A stretch of DNA of 64,000 nucleotides. It comes from Myxococcales bacterium (GTDB taxonomy: Bacteria > Myxococcota_A > Bradymonadia > UBA7976 > UBA1532). Under the pieces are notes generated by a model. The model searched no databases. It saw nothing but the letters and a program-made list of their open reading frames with translations, and had not been told where the DNA came from. The stretch lies in the NCBI GenBank assembly GCA_020633435.1, contig JACKDP010000003.1, positions 248,001 through 312,000 on the forward strand, written 5' to 3'. Shown here one piece after another: positions 50,685-60,908 of the stretch. Every line of letters starts with the position of its first letter. Within the stretch, counting starts at the first letter, position 1. Made by a program: the position numbers and the translations under genes.

Positions 50685-53089
50685 CGGTCGCACCCCTCGT
50701 CCAGCCGCCCGTCGCAGTCCTGGTCTCGCCCGTCCCCGCAGATCTCGTCGGCCCCCGGGTGCCGCGTCGCGTCCGCGTCGTCGCAGTCCTCGCCGCAGCT
50801 CGTCGCGCCGTCGCCGTCCGCGTCGCGGATCACCGGGCAGGGCGCCTCGCAGGCCACCGGCAGGGCTCGCTCGCAGGCCACGGCCGACCACGTGCCCGCC
50901 TCGGCGTCCGCCCGCACGCAGCGCCCGTCCGGGCTGCGCGCCGGCTCCCCGGCCGCCCAGCGCGGGGCCGCGGGGGCCTGCCCGTCCCAGAACCAGAGGA
51001 ACTCGCCCGGGGCGAAGGCGTCGCTCAGGCCCAGCCAGTACGCCGGCGCGCCCGCGGCCGCCATCACGCCGTCCAGCCACGCCGCCTCGGCCGGCCCCTC
51101 CAGCTCCACCGCCACGCCGTCGAACGCCTGGCACTGGGCCAGCGCCTCGGCGTACGGGCGGGGCGTCAGGCAGAGCAGGTAGCGCCGCCCGTCGCGCACC
51201 CGCTCCACGCAGTCGGGGCAGCCCACCGCGTCGTCGGCCACCCCGGAGCAGTCCTGGTCCACGCCGTCCCCGCACACGTCGACCACCCCCGGGTGCCGGG
51301 CGGGGTCGGCCGGCGCGCAGTCGGCCTCGCAGAGGAAGCCGTCGCCGTCGGGATCGGGATCGGGGCCCAGCCGGCAGATCATCGCCGCGCCGGCCTCCTC
51401 GACGCGGGCCACGAGCGCCGCCGCCTGGGCCGCCTGGGCCTCCAGGATGACGGCGGCGGCCAGGCCGCGGCGCGGGTCGCGCTCGATGAACGGGGCGATG
51501 CGGGCGCCGAGGCCCACGTAGCGGCCGGGCAGATCCGCCTCGGTGACGGCCACGAGCAGGGCGCCGAGGGCCTGGTCATGGGCGGTCTGGCAGGCGGCGT
51601 CGGCCAGGCAGGCCCGCAGCAGCAGGCCGGAGCCCGTGTGCAGGCCGCCGGGGGCGTCGAGGGCCCGCTCGGCCCGGCCGGGCAGCAGCCGCGCGACGCC
51701 GTTGGGATCGAAGTGCACCGCCCAGCTCGCCCGCTCGAAGGTGTAGCCCCCGCGCAGGCCCCCCAGGATCTCGGCCGCGAAGAGCCCCTGCGCCCCCGGC
51801 CAGTCCAGCCGGTCGGCCGTGGCCTGCCGCAGCCGGTCGGGGTGGATGCCCGTCAGCACGGCGATGAGCGCCGCGAAGATGCGGCGGTCGGCCCCGTCGC
51901 CCAGCAGCACGCCGGCGCGCCGCTCCAGGCCGTTCTCGAAGTCCAACCCATCGGAAACACTGAAGATTTGATGCGTCGGCCCGAGCTCCCGCGCGGCGTA
52001 GGCGGCGTCCAGCCCCTCCACCGTCAGGTAGAGGCCGTAGTCGGCGGGGCCCTCGCCGGCGTCCAGCCGCACCCAGGCGAGGCCGGCCCGGGGCGTCGGC
52101 ACCCCGGCGGCGCGGTAGAGCGCGAGGGCCAGCCAGCGGCTCAGGAACGCGCGGTCGCCCACGCGGGCGTCCAGCTCCAGCCGCGTGACGCCGAAGGGGC
52201 CGTCGCCGGGGGCGAACGTCAGGTCGAAGCTGGCCTTGCCCGCGAGGCTGCGGAAGACACCATCCCCGCCGGCCAGCGCCACCGTGCCGGGGGCCGGGGG
52301 GCCGGGCGCCTGCTCGTCGGGCGGCGTGAAGGCCACCCCGACGGGCACGGGCGTCCGCGGGTCGTCGGCCAGGCGGTCGCGGTCGGCCGGCGCCACGGTG
52401 AGCGTCAGCGTCGGCACGTGCCAGGCGTCGAAGAGGACGTCCTCGGGGGGACCCGGCGGGGCGTTGGGCGTGGCGCGGGTGTAGGCGGCCGCCTGCCAGT
52501 CGCCCGTGGCGTCGGGCAGGCGAGCCCAGGTGCCGTTCGGGCCCACGGCCTCGGGGACGACGGCGTCGGCCAGGCTGCCGTCCGGGCGCCAGAGCTGGAC
52601 GGGCTCGCCGCAGCGGAGGGCGAACGTCACCCCGTCGCGGGCCTCGCGGGGGCCGGGGAAGGCGCGGTGGGCGTCGACGGCCATCCAGTAGCCCAGCGGC
52701 ACGGTCCAGCGATCGTCACCGAAGCCCACCACCCAGTCGGCGAGGTCCAGGCCCTCGGGGGCCACGCTGACCACCTCGAACCAGCCCTCGCCGGTGCAGT
52801 CGACCTCGTTGAGGCGAATGTCCGGCGGGGGGGCGCCGGCGTCGGCCGGGGCGGCGTCGGGGGCGGCGTCCGGCGGGCTCGCGGCGTCGGGGGGGGCGCC
52901 ATCGGGGGCGGGCGCCGCGTCTCGCGGGGGCCGCATGGCGTCCGGCGCGGCGTCGAGGAGCGGGTCGGCCGGGCGGGCGTCGACCGCCTGGGCGTCGCTC
53001 GCCGCCGCGTCCACCGCCGGGGCGCCACCGCCGCCCCCGTCACAGCCGACCAGCAGGCCGGGCAGCAGCCACCCCACCAACGCGCGCAT
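50681..53089 (-). CDS. Large lipoprotein: lamin-tail-like, CotH-like, C-type lectin-like and MopE motifs
   Basis: 802 residues. After a lipoprotein signal (ALVGWLLPGLLVGC) and an 80-residue Asp/Ala linker comes a lamin-tail-type domain (IRLNEVDCTGEGWFEVVS). A CotH-like region at about 250-560 has RSLAGKASFDLTFA and YGLYLTVEGLDAAYAAREL, but the usual PWDLDxT active-site motif is replaced by LLPGRAERAL, so kinase activity is doubtful. Then two MopE-type motifs (CGDGVDQDCSG, CGDGRDQDCDG) flank a C-type lectin-like domain (YAEALAQCQAF ... YWLGLSD ... WSAVACERALPVACE). The make-up suggests an envelope protein for sugar or protein binding. GGGAG precedes ATG 53089. Confidence 0.85.
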   Translation of the reverse strand: MRALVGWLLPGLLVGCDGGGGGAPAVDAAASDAQAVDARPADPLLDAAPDAMRPPRDAAPAPDGAPPDAASPPDAAPDAAPADAGAPPPDIRLNEVDCTGEGWFEVVSVAPEGLDLADWVVGFGDDRWTVPLGYWMAVDAHRAFPGPREARDGVTFALRCGEPVQLWRPDGSLADAVVPEAVGPNGTWARLPDATGDWQAAAYTRATPNAPPGPPEDVLFDAWHVPTLTLTVAPADRDRLADDPRTPVPVGVAFTPPDEQAPGPPAPGTVALAGGDGVFRSLAGKASFDLTFAPGDGPFGVTRLELDARVGDRAFLSRWLALALYRAAGVPTPRAGLAWVRLDAGEGPADYGLYLTVEGLDAAYAARELGPTHQIFSVSDGLDFENGLERRAGVLLGDGADRRIFAALIAVLTGIHPDRLRQATADRLDWPGAQGLFAAEILGGLRGGYTFERASWAVHFDPNGVARLLPGRAERALDAPGGLHTGSGLLLRACLADAACQTAHDQALGALLVAVTEADLPGRYVGLGARIAPFIERDPRRGLAAAVILEAQAAQAAALVARVEEAGAAMICRLGPDPDPDGDGFLCEADCAPADPARHPGVVDVCGDGVDQDCSGVADDAVGCPDCVERVRDGRRYLLCLTPRPYAEALAQCQAFDGVAVELEGPAEAAWLDGVMAAAGAPAYWLGLSDAFAPGEFLWFWDGQAPAAPRWAAGEPARSPDGRCVRADAEAGTWSAVACERALPVACEAPCPVIRDADGDGATSCGEDCDDADATRHPGADEICGDGRDQDCDGRLDEGCDR

Positions 53090-53128
53090 CCGCACTCCCA
53101 CGCTTGTGGGGGCAGCGTAGCAGCCTGC

Positions 53129-54106
53129 TCAGCGGTAGGGCAGGATCTCGACGCACTGCAGCCGGCCGGCCGCGTCGGAGGTGATGCGCAGCTCGTCCCC
53201 GCCGCGGATGGCGACGTCGCAGATGACGTGCCCGGACGGCACCGCCGCCATGAGGCCGTCCACCACCACCTCGGGCAGGTCGACGAGGGCGCTCTCGATG
53301 AGCGGCTCCACCATGTCCTCCAGGTCGGACGTGGACAGGCCGATGGCCGCCAGGAACGCCGTGTCCGAAATCCCCAGCACGTTCGCGGCGTTGACGATGA
53401 AGGTGTCCACCTCCACCCCGCCGATGTGGAAGCGCGCGTCCAGATCGCCGGTCAGGGTCGACGGCGTGTGATCCAGCTCCACGTCGATGTCCAGGTCGAG
53501 GCCGGTCAGCCGCACGGCCACGCCGTTGACGGGCAGGATGGCGTCGAGCGTGCCCTGCAGCGCCCGCTCGTTGAGCCCCGACGGGCAGCTCACGTCCGCG
53601 GAGACGGTGGCGTCGACGACGTGGGCCCGGCTCGGGAAGTCGTAGTCGATGTAGAAGGACGGCTTGCCGTCGTGGGTCCGCCAGCGCGTCTCCTGGTTCA
53701 GCAGCCGCAGCCGGTGCAGGTCGACGATGACGTGGAAGTCGATCTCGCAGTTCTGCATGGGCCAGGGCACGTCCGAGAAGACGAAGTGGGAGTTCACGAG
53801 CCGGCTCGGGATGGTGCCGCCCAGGTCGATGGGATCCTCGGCGCCGAGCAGGAAGACGACGGCGTCGCCCTCCGCGGTCTGGGTGTCCTGGACGCCGCAG
53901 CCGTCGAGCATGCTGATGCTGGTGAGGCCCGGTGTGAGGTCGAGGGGCTCGGTGCAGGTGTTCCAGACCTCGGCCAGCCCGTCGTGGAAGCGGTCGTCGA
54001 AGTCGGTGTGCGTCACGCTGTGGACGGTGGCCTGGTCGGAGAAGGTGTCGCAGCCGGTGGTGGCGCTGGCGGTGATGGCGAGGAAGGCGAGGGCGAGGGT
54101 GCGCAT
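53129..54106 (-). CDS. Lipoprotein of unknown function
   Basis: 325 residues with signal and lipobox (MRTLALAFLAITASATTGC) and AGGAGC before ATG 54106. The mature part is rich in strand-like segments (FHVIVDLHRLRLLN, VDATVSADVSC, VAVRLTGLDLDIDVELDHT, LDARFHIGGVEVDTFIV), with a late helical section (TAFLAAIGLSTSDLEDMVEPLIESALVDLPEVV). The layout of long strands followed by amphipathic helices is seen in lipid-binding periplasmic proteins, but no family is recognised. Four Cys remain after processing. It could be co-transcribed with the CotH-like lipoprotein gene downstream (39-bp gap). Confidence 0.78.
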   Translation of the reverse strand: MRTLALAFLAITASATTGCDTFSDQATVHSVTHTDFDDRFHDGLAEVWNTCTEPLDLTPGLTSISMLDGCGVQDTQTAEGDAVVFLLGAEDPIDLGGTIPSRLVNSHFVFSDVPWPMQNCEIDFHVIVDLHRLRLLNQETRWRTHDGKPSFYIDYDFPSRAHVVDATVSADVSCPSGLNERALQGTLDAILPVNGVAVRLTGLDLDIDVELDHTPSTLTGDLDARFHIGGVEVDTFIVNAANVLGISDTAFLAAIGLSTSDLEDMVEPLIESALVDLPEVVVDGLMAAVPSGHVICDVAIRGGDELRITSDAAGRLQCVEILPYR

Positions 54107-54191
54107 CGTGAAGCTCCTGGGCTGGCCCGGTGTCCGGGCGGGGTCGGCCAGGGTCTTCGCGGGCAGGGCCCGGCGTCTGACAAGCGCGGCG

Positions 54192-55613
54192 CTATTCGAA
54201 GGCGATGCAGTAGCCCTGAGGCGAGCCATCGACGGGCTGGCAGGCGAAGTTCGGGGGGCAGTCCGCCTCGCGGTTGCAGGGCGCGGTGCAGACGGCGGCG
54301 TTGGGCTCGGCGTCGTCGAGGGCGCAGGTGAGGGAGGGGCACTGCGGGGTGTTCGGGCGCGCGGCCTCGCCGGCGCAGCGGTAGCCCGCCATGGCCAGGC
54401 AGACGCCCGAGCGGCCGGGGTCGCCGGTGTTCAGGCCGTCGAGGCGGCTGCAGGCGTAGCCCGTCGGGCAGTCCGAGGCGCGGTCGCAGGTGCAGGAGCA
54501 GTAGCCGGGGCCAGCGCCCAGGGCCAGGCAGACGGAGACGTCCTCGGGGGCGCGGCCCGCCGCCGCGGGGCAGACGCCGCCGCACGCCTGGATGGTGCCG
54601 TCGGGGCAGGCGAACATCTCCGTCGCCGGCGCGCAGACGCGGCCCCGGACGCCCTGGATCTGCTGGCAGGAGTGGCCGTGCGGGCACTTGCGGTCGTCCT
54701 GGCAGAACATCGCGCACTGGTCCTGCACGGTGAACCAGTTCACGGGCTGGGGCGGGCGCAGGCAGACGCCGCTCAGGCAGGGGTTCTGGGCGGCCTCGAG
54801 CTGGCAGGGGTAGCCGGTGTCGTTGGGGATGCAGACCGAGACGACCTCGCCGGGCGGCGGCCCGTTGGGGTTGCCGGGGCACTCGGCCGAGGGCCCGGCG
54901 GACTGCACCGGCAGGCAGGTGTCGAGGCCGGGGCACTCCCCGTCGTTGCCGCAGCGATCCGTGCAAGTCCGCGTATTGAAAAGCTTGTTCTCGACGCAGA
55001 AGCCGCTGGCGCAGTCCGATCCGCAGCGGCAGGCGTCCCCGTAGCGGCCGTCGCCGGCCACGGCCGCGTCGGGCGGGTCGACGCCGCGATCCGGCGGGGG
55101 CACGCGGGCGTCGACCACCCCCTGATCGCGCTCGGGGGGCCGGGCGTCGCGCACGGCGGCGTCGCGCACGGCGGCGTCGCGCACGGTGGCGTCGCGGACC
55201 GTGGCGTCGGGCCGGCTCGCGTCGTCGGTGGGCAGCACACAGGCCCCGTCGCGGCAGGTCTGGCCCTCCGGGCACGGGTTCAGCGTCGGGTGGCAGAGGG
55301 CCCCACCCGTCGGCACGCAGCGGCCGATGGTCACGTCGCAGACCTGGCCGAAGGGGGCGCACTCCGCGTCGATGCGGCAGAACTCCACGGGGGCGTAGCA
55401 CACGCTCTCGTAGCAGACCTCGCCGCGGGCGCAGTCGGCGTGGCGGCGGCACTCCTCGATGCAGCGCCCCTCGATGCAGGAGTAGGGCAGGTCGCACTCG
55501 CGATCCTCGACGCAGCCCGCCCCGGAGCCGGCCGGCGTGTCGTCGCAGCCGGCCAGGCCGGCCAGCAGGAGCAGCAGGCCCGCCAGGCGGCGAGCGCCTG
55601 AGCGCTGGATCAT
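54192..55613 (-). CDS. Cys-rich EGF-like lipoprotein
   Basis: 473 residues from ATG 55613 with GGGAGAG upstream. After a signal ending LAGLAGC, about 90 residues hold Cys pairs of the CVEDRECDLPYSCIEGRC and CRIDAECAPFGQVC type. A low-complexity spacer (VRDATVRDAAVRDAA) is coded by a 15-bp tandem repeat, and about 300 more residues carry over 30 Cys in repeats (CGSDCASGFC, CDRASDCPTGYACS, CNREADCPPNFACQ). The family of such D/A-linker Cys-rich lipoproteins is typical of Myxococcota; a surface structural role is inferred. No catalytic motif is seen. Confidence 0.88.
   Translation of the reverse strand: MIQRSGARRLAGLLLLLAGLAGCDDTPAGSGAGCVEDRECDLPYSCIEGRCIEECRRHADCARGEVCYESVCYAPVEFCRIDAECAPFGQVCDVTIGRCVPTGGALCHPTLNPCPEGQTCRDGACVLPTDDASRPDATVRDATVRDAAVRDAAVRDARPPERDQGVVDARVPPPDRGVDPPDAAVAGDGRYGDACRCGSDCASGFCVENKLFNTRTCTDRCGNDGECPGLDTCLPVQSAGPSAECPGNPNGPPPGEVVSVCIPNDTGYPCQLEAAQNPCLSGVCLRPPQPVNWFTVQDQCAMFCQDDRKCPHGHSCQQIQGVRGRVCAPATEMFACPDGTIQACGGVCPAAAGRAPEDVSVCLALGAGPGYCSCTCDRASDCPTGYACSRLDGLNTGDPGRSGVCLAMAGYRCAGEAARPNTPQCPSLTCALDDAEPNAAVCTAPCNREADCPPNFACQPVDGSPQGYCIAFE
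55144..55203 (-). repeat. 15-bp tandem repeat, four copies
   Basis: Units GCGTCGCGCACGGCG (twice), GCGTCGCGCACGGTG and GCGTCGCGGACCGTG. They code the (V/A)RDA(T/A) spacer of the Cys-rich lipoprotein. Being 15 bp long, copy-number changes keep the frame. Confidence 0.85.
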
Positions 55614-55681
55614 CGAGCTCTCCCCCGAGTCTGGAGTGGGCAGCCTAGCACCGGCCGCGGAGGCGGAGAAAGCTGGCGAGG

Positions 55682-57379
55682 CTAGAGGAGGCGGGCCACC
55701 GGCTCGGCGTTCATCAGCACCTTGCGGGTCTTGAGATCCTTCACCGTGGCGATGAGCCAGCGGTCGGCGTTCACGCCGAAGGCGATCTCGAGGCGCGGGC
55801 GGGTGTCGCCGGGCTCGTGGGGGGGCTCCAGGTGGCCGAGGGCGGGGTTGGCCTCGTTGAGGGGCACCACCACCTGCTCGCCCACGTCCCCCTCGCCGCC
55901 CAGCTTGCGCAGGTTGCCCGCCGCGTCCCAGGTGAACCGCCGCTCGTCGCCGCCGCCGCCGCCGATCTCGCAGACCACCAGCTTGAAGATCCGCTCGGGC
56001 TCGCCGAGGGCGCAGGTGGGCACGAGCTGCCGCCGCCACAGGTCCGGGGCGCTGGGGAAGCGCGTCCCGCGGGGGATGATGGTGGTGTACTGCTTCTCGT
56101 GGGTGCGCGGGTCGTACGTCACGAAGGCGTAGTCGTGCACGATGAAGTCGGACTGGCCGAAGTGGTCGGCCGAGAAGGCGCAGGCGCCGTAGACCACGGC
56201 CTCGAAGGGCTGCCAGGCGCGCACACGGTCGCGGCCGAAGCGCTCCTCGAAGACGCCGTAGACGCCGGGCAGCAGCGTCGAGCCGCCCACCATCAAGACC
56301 TCGTCCACCCCCGAGAGGCCGAGCCCCGCCTTCTCGAGCTGGCGCTCGATGCCGTCCACGCAGTCGCCGAGCATCGCGTACATGGCGCGCTGCTCCAGGA
56401 CGGCCACCACCTGCTCGCGGGTGACGTCGAGGTAGCGGCGGCGGCCCTGCATGCGGGCCCGCACGCTGGGCAGGTCGTCGGGGGGCGTGAGGGCGAAGGT
56501 GGCCGACTTCTGGAAGTACACGGCCTCCTTCACCCGGCGCGCCTCGTCGAGCATGAGGCCGTACCACAGCTCGCCCTCGCCCCCGTGGTCGGGCTCGGGG
56601 ACGGGCACCTCCATGGCGGCGGCGAAGGCCTCCACCAGCCAGGCGTCCACGCGGTTGCCCCCGATGGGGCGCCCCTCCTTCGCGAGCACATGGCAGCTCC
56701 CCGCCGCCATGTCCCGGGCCGTCAGCTCCACCACCGCCAGGTCGAGGGTGCCGCCGCCGTAGTCCACCACCAGCACCCGCCGCCCGGCGCCCACGCCCAG
56801 GCCGTAGCCGATGGCCGCCGCGACGGGCTCGTCGATGAACCGCAGCCGCTGCACGCCCAGCTTCTTGCCGATGGCCACCAGCTCGGCGCGGTAGGCGTCG
56901 TAGGACTCCACCGGCGTGGTGATCACCAGGTCGCGGATGCGCTCGCCGGTGCTCTCGGCCACGATGCGGAAGAGCTCGCGCATGAACATGCGGGCCACGT
57001 CGCGGGCGCTGTAGGTCTCCTGCCGGACGCGGGCGAGCGTCTGGTGCGGGGCGCGGCCCAGGGCGCCCTTGAAGGACGGCGCGAAGCCCGGGCTGCGCCA
57101 GCCCTCGTTGAGCGCCAGGGCCTCACGACCGATGGCCGCCTGCTTGCCCCAGAAGACATTCCGTTGAAACAACCCCCACCGACCTACACGCGTCCAGAAG
57201 TCATCACCTTTCATGACATGTGTGGCCGACGGCACCATGCGCGGCGCCTCGAGGGGCTCTTCCCGGCCGGGCTTGCGGCAGATGGACGGCAGCTCCAGCA
57301 GGCGCGGGCGATCGGTCTCGCCGTGCCAGCGCGCGACGCCGGTGTTCGTGGTCCCCAGATCGATGGCCCAGCCGCTCAT
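55682..57379 (-). CDS. Hsp70-like ATPase
   Basis: 565 residues. The actin/Hsp70 nucleotide-binding fold is clear: phosphate-1 IDLGTTNTGVA at the very N-terminus, the phosphate-2 motif VVDYGGGTLDLAVVE, connect-2-like FIDEPVAAAIGYG and adenosine motif VLMVGGSTLLPGV. The C-terminal 150 residues are short compared with DnaK's substrate domain plus lid, though DYAFVTYDPRTHEK and TTIIPRGTRFPSAP could be the beta-sandwich. No DnaJ or GrpE gene is near. Such divergent Hsp70s may act on special clients or have lost folding activity. Well-formed motifs suggest ATP use. It precedes the Cys-rich lipoprotein gene by 68 bp. Confidence 0.92.
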   Translation of the reverse strand: MSGWAIDLGTTNTGVARWHGETDRPRLLELPSICRKPGREEPLEAPRMVPSATHVMKGDDFWTRVGRWGLFQRNVFWGKQAAIGREALALNEGWRSPGFAPSFKGALGRAPHQTLARVRQETYSARDVARMFMRELFRIVAESTGERIRDLVITTPVESYDAYRAELVAIGKKLGVQRLRFIDEPVAAAIGYGLGVGAGRRVLVVDYGGGTLDLAVVELTARDMAAGSCHVLAKEGRPIGGNRVDAWLVEAFAAAMEVPVPEPDHGGEGELWYGLMLDEARRVKEAVYFQKSATFALTPPDDLPSVRARMQGRRRYLDVTREQVVAVLEQRAMYAMLGDCVDGIERQLEKAGLGLSGVDEVLMVGGSTLLPGVYGVFEERFGRDRVRAWQPFEAVVYGACAFSADHFGQSDFIVHDYAFVTYDPRTHEKQYTTIIPRGTRFPSAPDLWRRQLVPTCALGEPERIFKLVVCEIGGGGGDERRFTWDAAGNLRKLGGEGDVGEQVVVPLNEANPALGHLEPPHEPGDTRPRLEIAFGVNADRWLIATVKDLKTRKVLMNAEPVARLL

Positions 57380-57443
57380 GCGGCCTTTCTAGCGGGGTTC
57401 GGGGCGGATTGCACGGGGTTCGCCCGGGGGTGGGCGCGGGCGC

Positions 57444-58154
57444 TCAGGGGCGATGCGGGATGTAGGCGGGCTGGGCGTAGCGGTTGAAGTACGAGCGGCC
57501 CACCGCCCGGCCATAGCGCGTGCCGCTCTCGTAGAGATCCCGCGCACCCAGCTCCAGCCGGTAGGCGTGGGCGTCGAGGGAGTCACCCAGGAAGCGCGCG
57601 CTGAAGCGGTCGTTCTCGACCTGGAACTCCCAGACCACCTTGCGCACCGGCTTCGTCTCGTCGGCCCGCGCGTTCTGGTAGAGCTGGTAGTAGTGCTGGA
57701 GGACGGCCTCCGGCTTCAGGTTGGGCCGCCGGAAGCGCACCGAGACGCTGCTGAGCCGGTAGGCGTGGCTGTGGCCCGGCTTGCTGAACGTGAAGGTGCA
57801 CACGTCCTCGTGGCCTTCGGGCTTCGCCAGGTGCGTGAGGCGGCGGTCGCAGGCCCGCTTGCTGAGGCGGATGGTGATGTTGCCCTCGTGGGCCACGAAG
57901 TAGGCGGCGTCGACGCCGCGCTTCGGCATCGCAGCGCTGCCACGGCCGGCCCGGAGGGCGGCGACGAGCTCGGCCTCCTTCGGGACGCCGGTCAGCTTCT
58001 GGAAGTCTGAGTAGGTCATGAGGAGCTGGAAGGGACCGAGGCGCGATCGGGCTGGGTCATCGGCTGCCTCGGCGGGTCGGGCGCCTGCCAGGCAGGCCAC
58101 GACGATCAACGCGAAAATACCAAGGCTTCCGTGGACATAGCTCTCTCGATGCAC
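57444..58154 (-). CDS. Exported protein of unknown function
   Basis: 236 residues from GTG 58154, chosen because GGGGGAA lies eight bases upstream and the following VHRESYVHGSLGIFALIVVACLAGARPAEA is a normal signal peptide (cleavage after AEA). The frame is open to an ATG at 58241, which would add 29 poor residues. The mature part has LGPFQLLMTYSDFQKLTGVPKEAEL, two Cys (KRACDRRLTH, EDVCTFTF), SVSVRFRRPNLKPEAVLQHYYQLYQ and FSARFLGDSLDAHAYRLELGARDLYE, a plausible alpha/beta periplasmic domain. No family recognised. Confidence 0.75.
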   Translation of the reverse strand: MHRESYVHGSLGIFALIVVACLAGARPAEAADDPARSRLGPFQLLMTYSDFQKLTGVPKEAELVAALRAGRGSAAMPKRGVDAAYFVAHEGNITIRLSKRACDRRLTHLAKPEGHEDVCTFTFSKPGHSHAYRLSSVSVRFRRPNLKPEAVLQHYYQLYQNARADETKPVRKVVWEFQVENDRFSARFLGDSLDAHAYRLELGARDLYESGTRYGRAVGRSYFNRYAQPAYIPHRP

Positions 58155-58429
58155 CCGCTGTTCCCCCGTCGATGGGCCTGCCGCCGCGTCTCCGATCTCA
58201 ACCCCCACTGAGATCGTTGGAGTCATCATGGCCGCCGGCATGAGTCCTGAACAATGCTGGACGTTCGTTCAGCGTGACGTCCGCTTCCCCCCGTATTGAG
58301 CCGTGTAGACTCTCAAGGATCACGATGCGACACTTTCCAATTCGTGGCAAATTCTTGCCCCGAACGAGCCGTGGCCGGATAAGTCGTCGGATTACCGCGG
58401 CAGCGTTGCGCCCGGGGGCGCCCACGCGG
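58155..58429. promoter_or_regulatory. 275-bp gap with an inverted repeat
   Basis: Holds the promoter of the exported-protein gene (minus). GGACGT (58259-58264) and ACGTCC (58277-58282), 12 bases apart, form a perfect dyad about 105-130 bp before its GTG. The part 58300-58400 is AT-richer than its surroundings. No convincing -10/-35 pair or small gene is seen. Confidence 0.4.
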
Positions 58430-58981
58430 TCAGGCGGCGGCGGCGCGAGCGGCGAGGCGGGCGGCCTCTTCGAAGGCGGCGAGGGCGTCGGGGAGGACGC
58501 TGCGGGCCTCGACCAGGTGGCCGTCGGCGGCGGCGGACCAGACGCGGTTCAGCATCCGCTCCGCGTAGGCCAGGGTCACCAGCACCTCGGCGCCGTCGTT
58601 CATGCCGAGGCGGTCGATGACGCGCTGGCGGGCGTCGCCGAGGGGCAGGACGTAGCTGTCCAGCAGGCCGTCGACCCGGGCGCAGATGGTCTTGGCGTCC
58701 AGATCGGCCACCTCGGCCGCGAAGGAGCGGGCCGGGGGCAGCAGGCTCTGCAGCAGGCGGAAGGGATCGTTGGCGCCCCCCTCCTCGGCCGCCGAGGCCT
58801 TGCGGTGGGCGGCGCGCTCGATGCGCCACAGGACCACGCCGATGAGGGCGAGGGCGAAGCCCACCGCGAAGATGGGCCAGGAGTCGGGCCAGCCCTTGGG
58901 GGTCGACGGCACCTTCGCGCCGCCCGTGATGGCCACCATGATGCCGATCGCGAAGAGGACCGGCGGCAGGAACGCCGGCAT
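58430..58981 (-). CDS. Small membrane protein adjacent to an OPT transporter
   Basis: 183 residues with two N-terminal membrane helices (about 4-20 and 36-52) and a helical cytoplasmic remainder (FRLLQSLLPPARSFAAEVADLDAKTICARVDGLLDSYVLP; LVEARSVLPDALAAFEEAARLAARAAA). The ATG follows the OPT transporter stop by one base, so the two are co-translated. Genes like this are found after OPT genes in other bacteria and may be accessory subunits; this is inference from neighbourhood. No known domain. Confidence 0.85.
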   Translation of the reverse strand: MPAFLPPVLFAIGIMVAITGGAKVPSTPKGWPDSWPIFAVGFALALIGVVLWRIERAAHRKASAAEEGGANDPFRLLQSLLPPARSFAAEVADLDAKTICARVDGLLDSYVLPLGDARQRVIDRLGMNDGAEVLVTLAYAERMLNRVWSAAADGHLVEARSVLPDALAAFEEAARLAARAAAA

Positions 58982-58982
58982 G

Positions 58983-60767
<1,785 letters not shown>

Positions 60768-60908
60768 CTTCCTTCTCCTCCTGGATCCGGCGGCTGCCGG
60801 TTGTCCCGACTCATACGACGGGCGCCGCGCGGGGGCAAGCCTCGGCGGGCCGGAATGCCAGAGATTCCGTGGATTTCCGCTGGAAGTGGACGCTCGGCGA
60901 GGGCGGCG

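Noticed and set aside
55144..55203. CRISPR-like repeats
   Set aside because: Units are contiguous without spacers and code for a peptide repeat.
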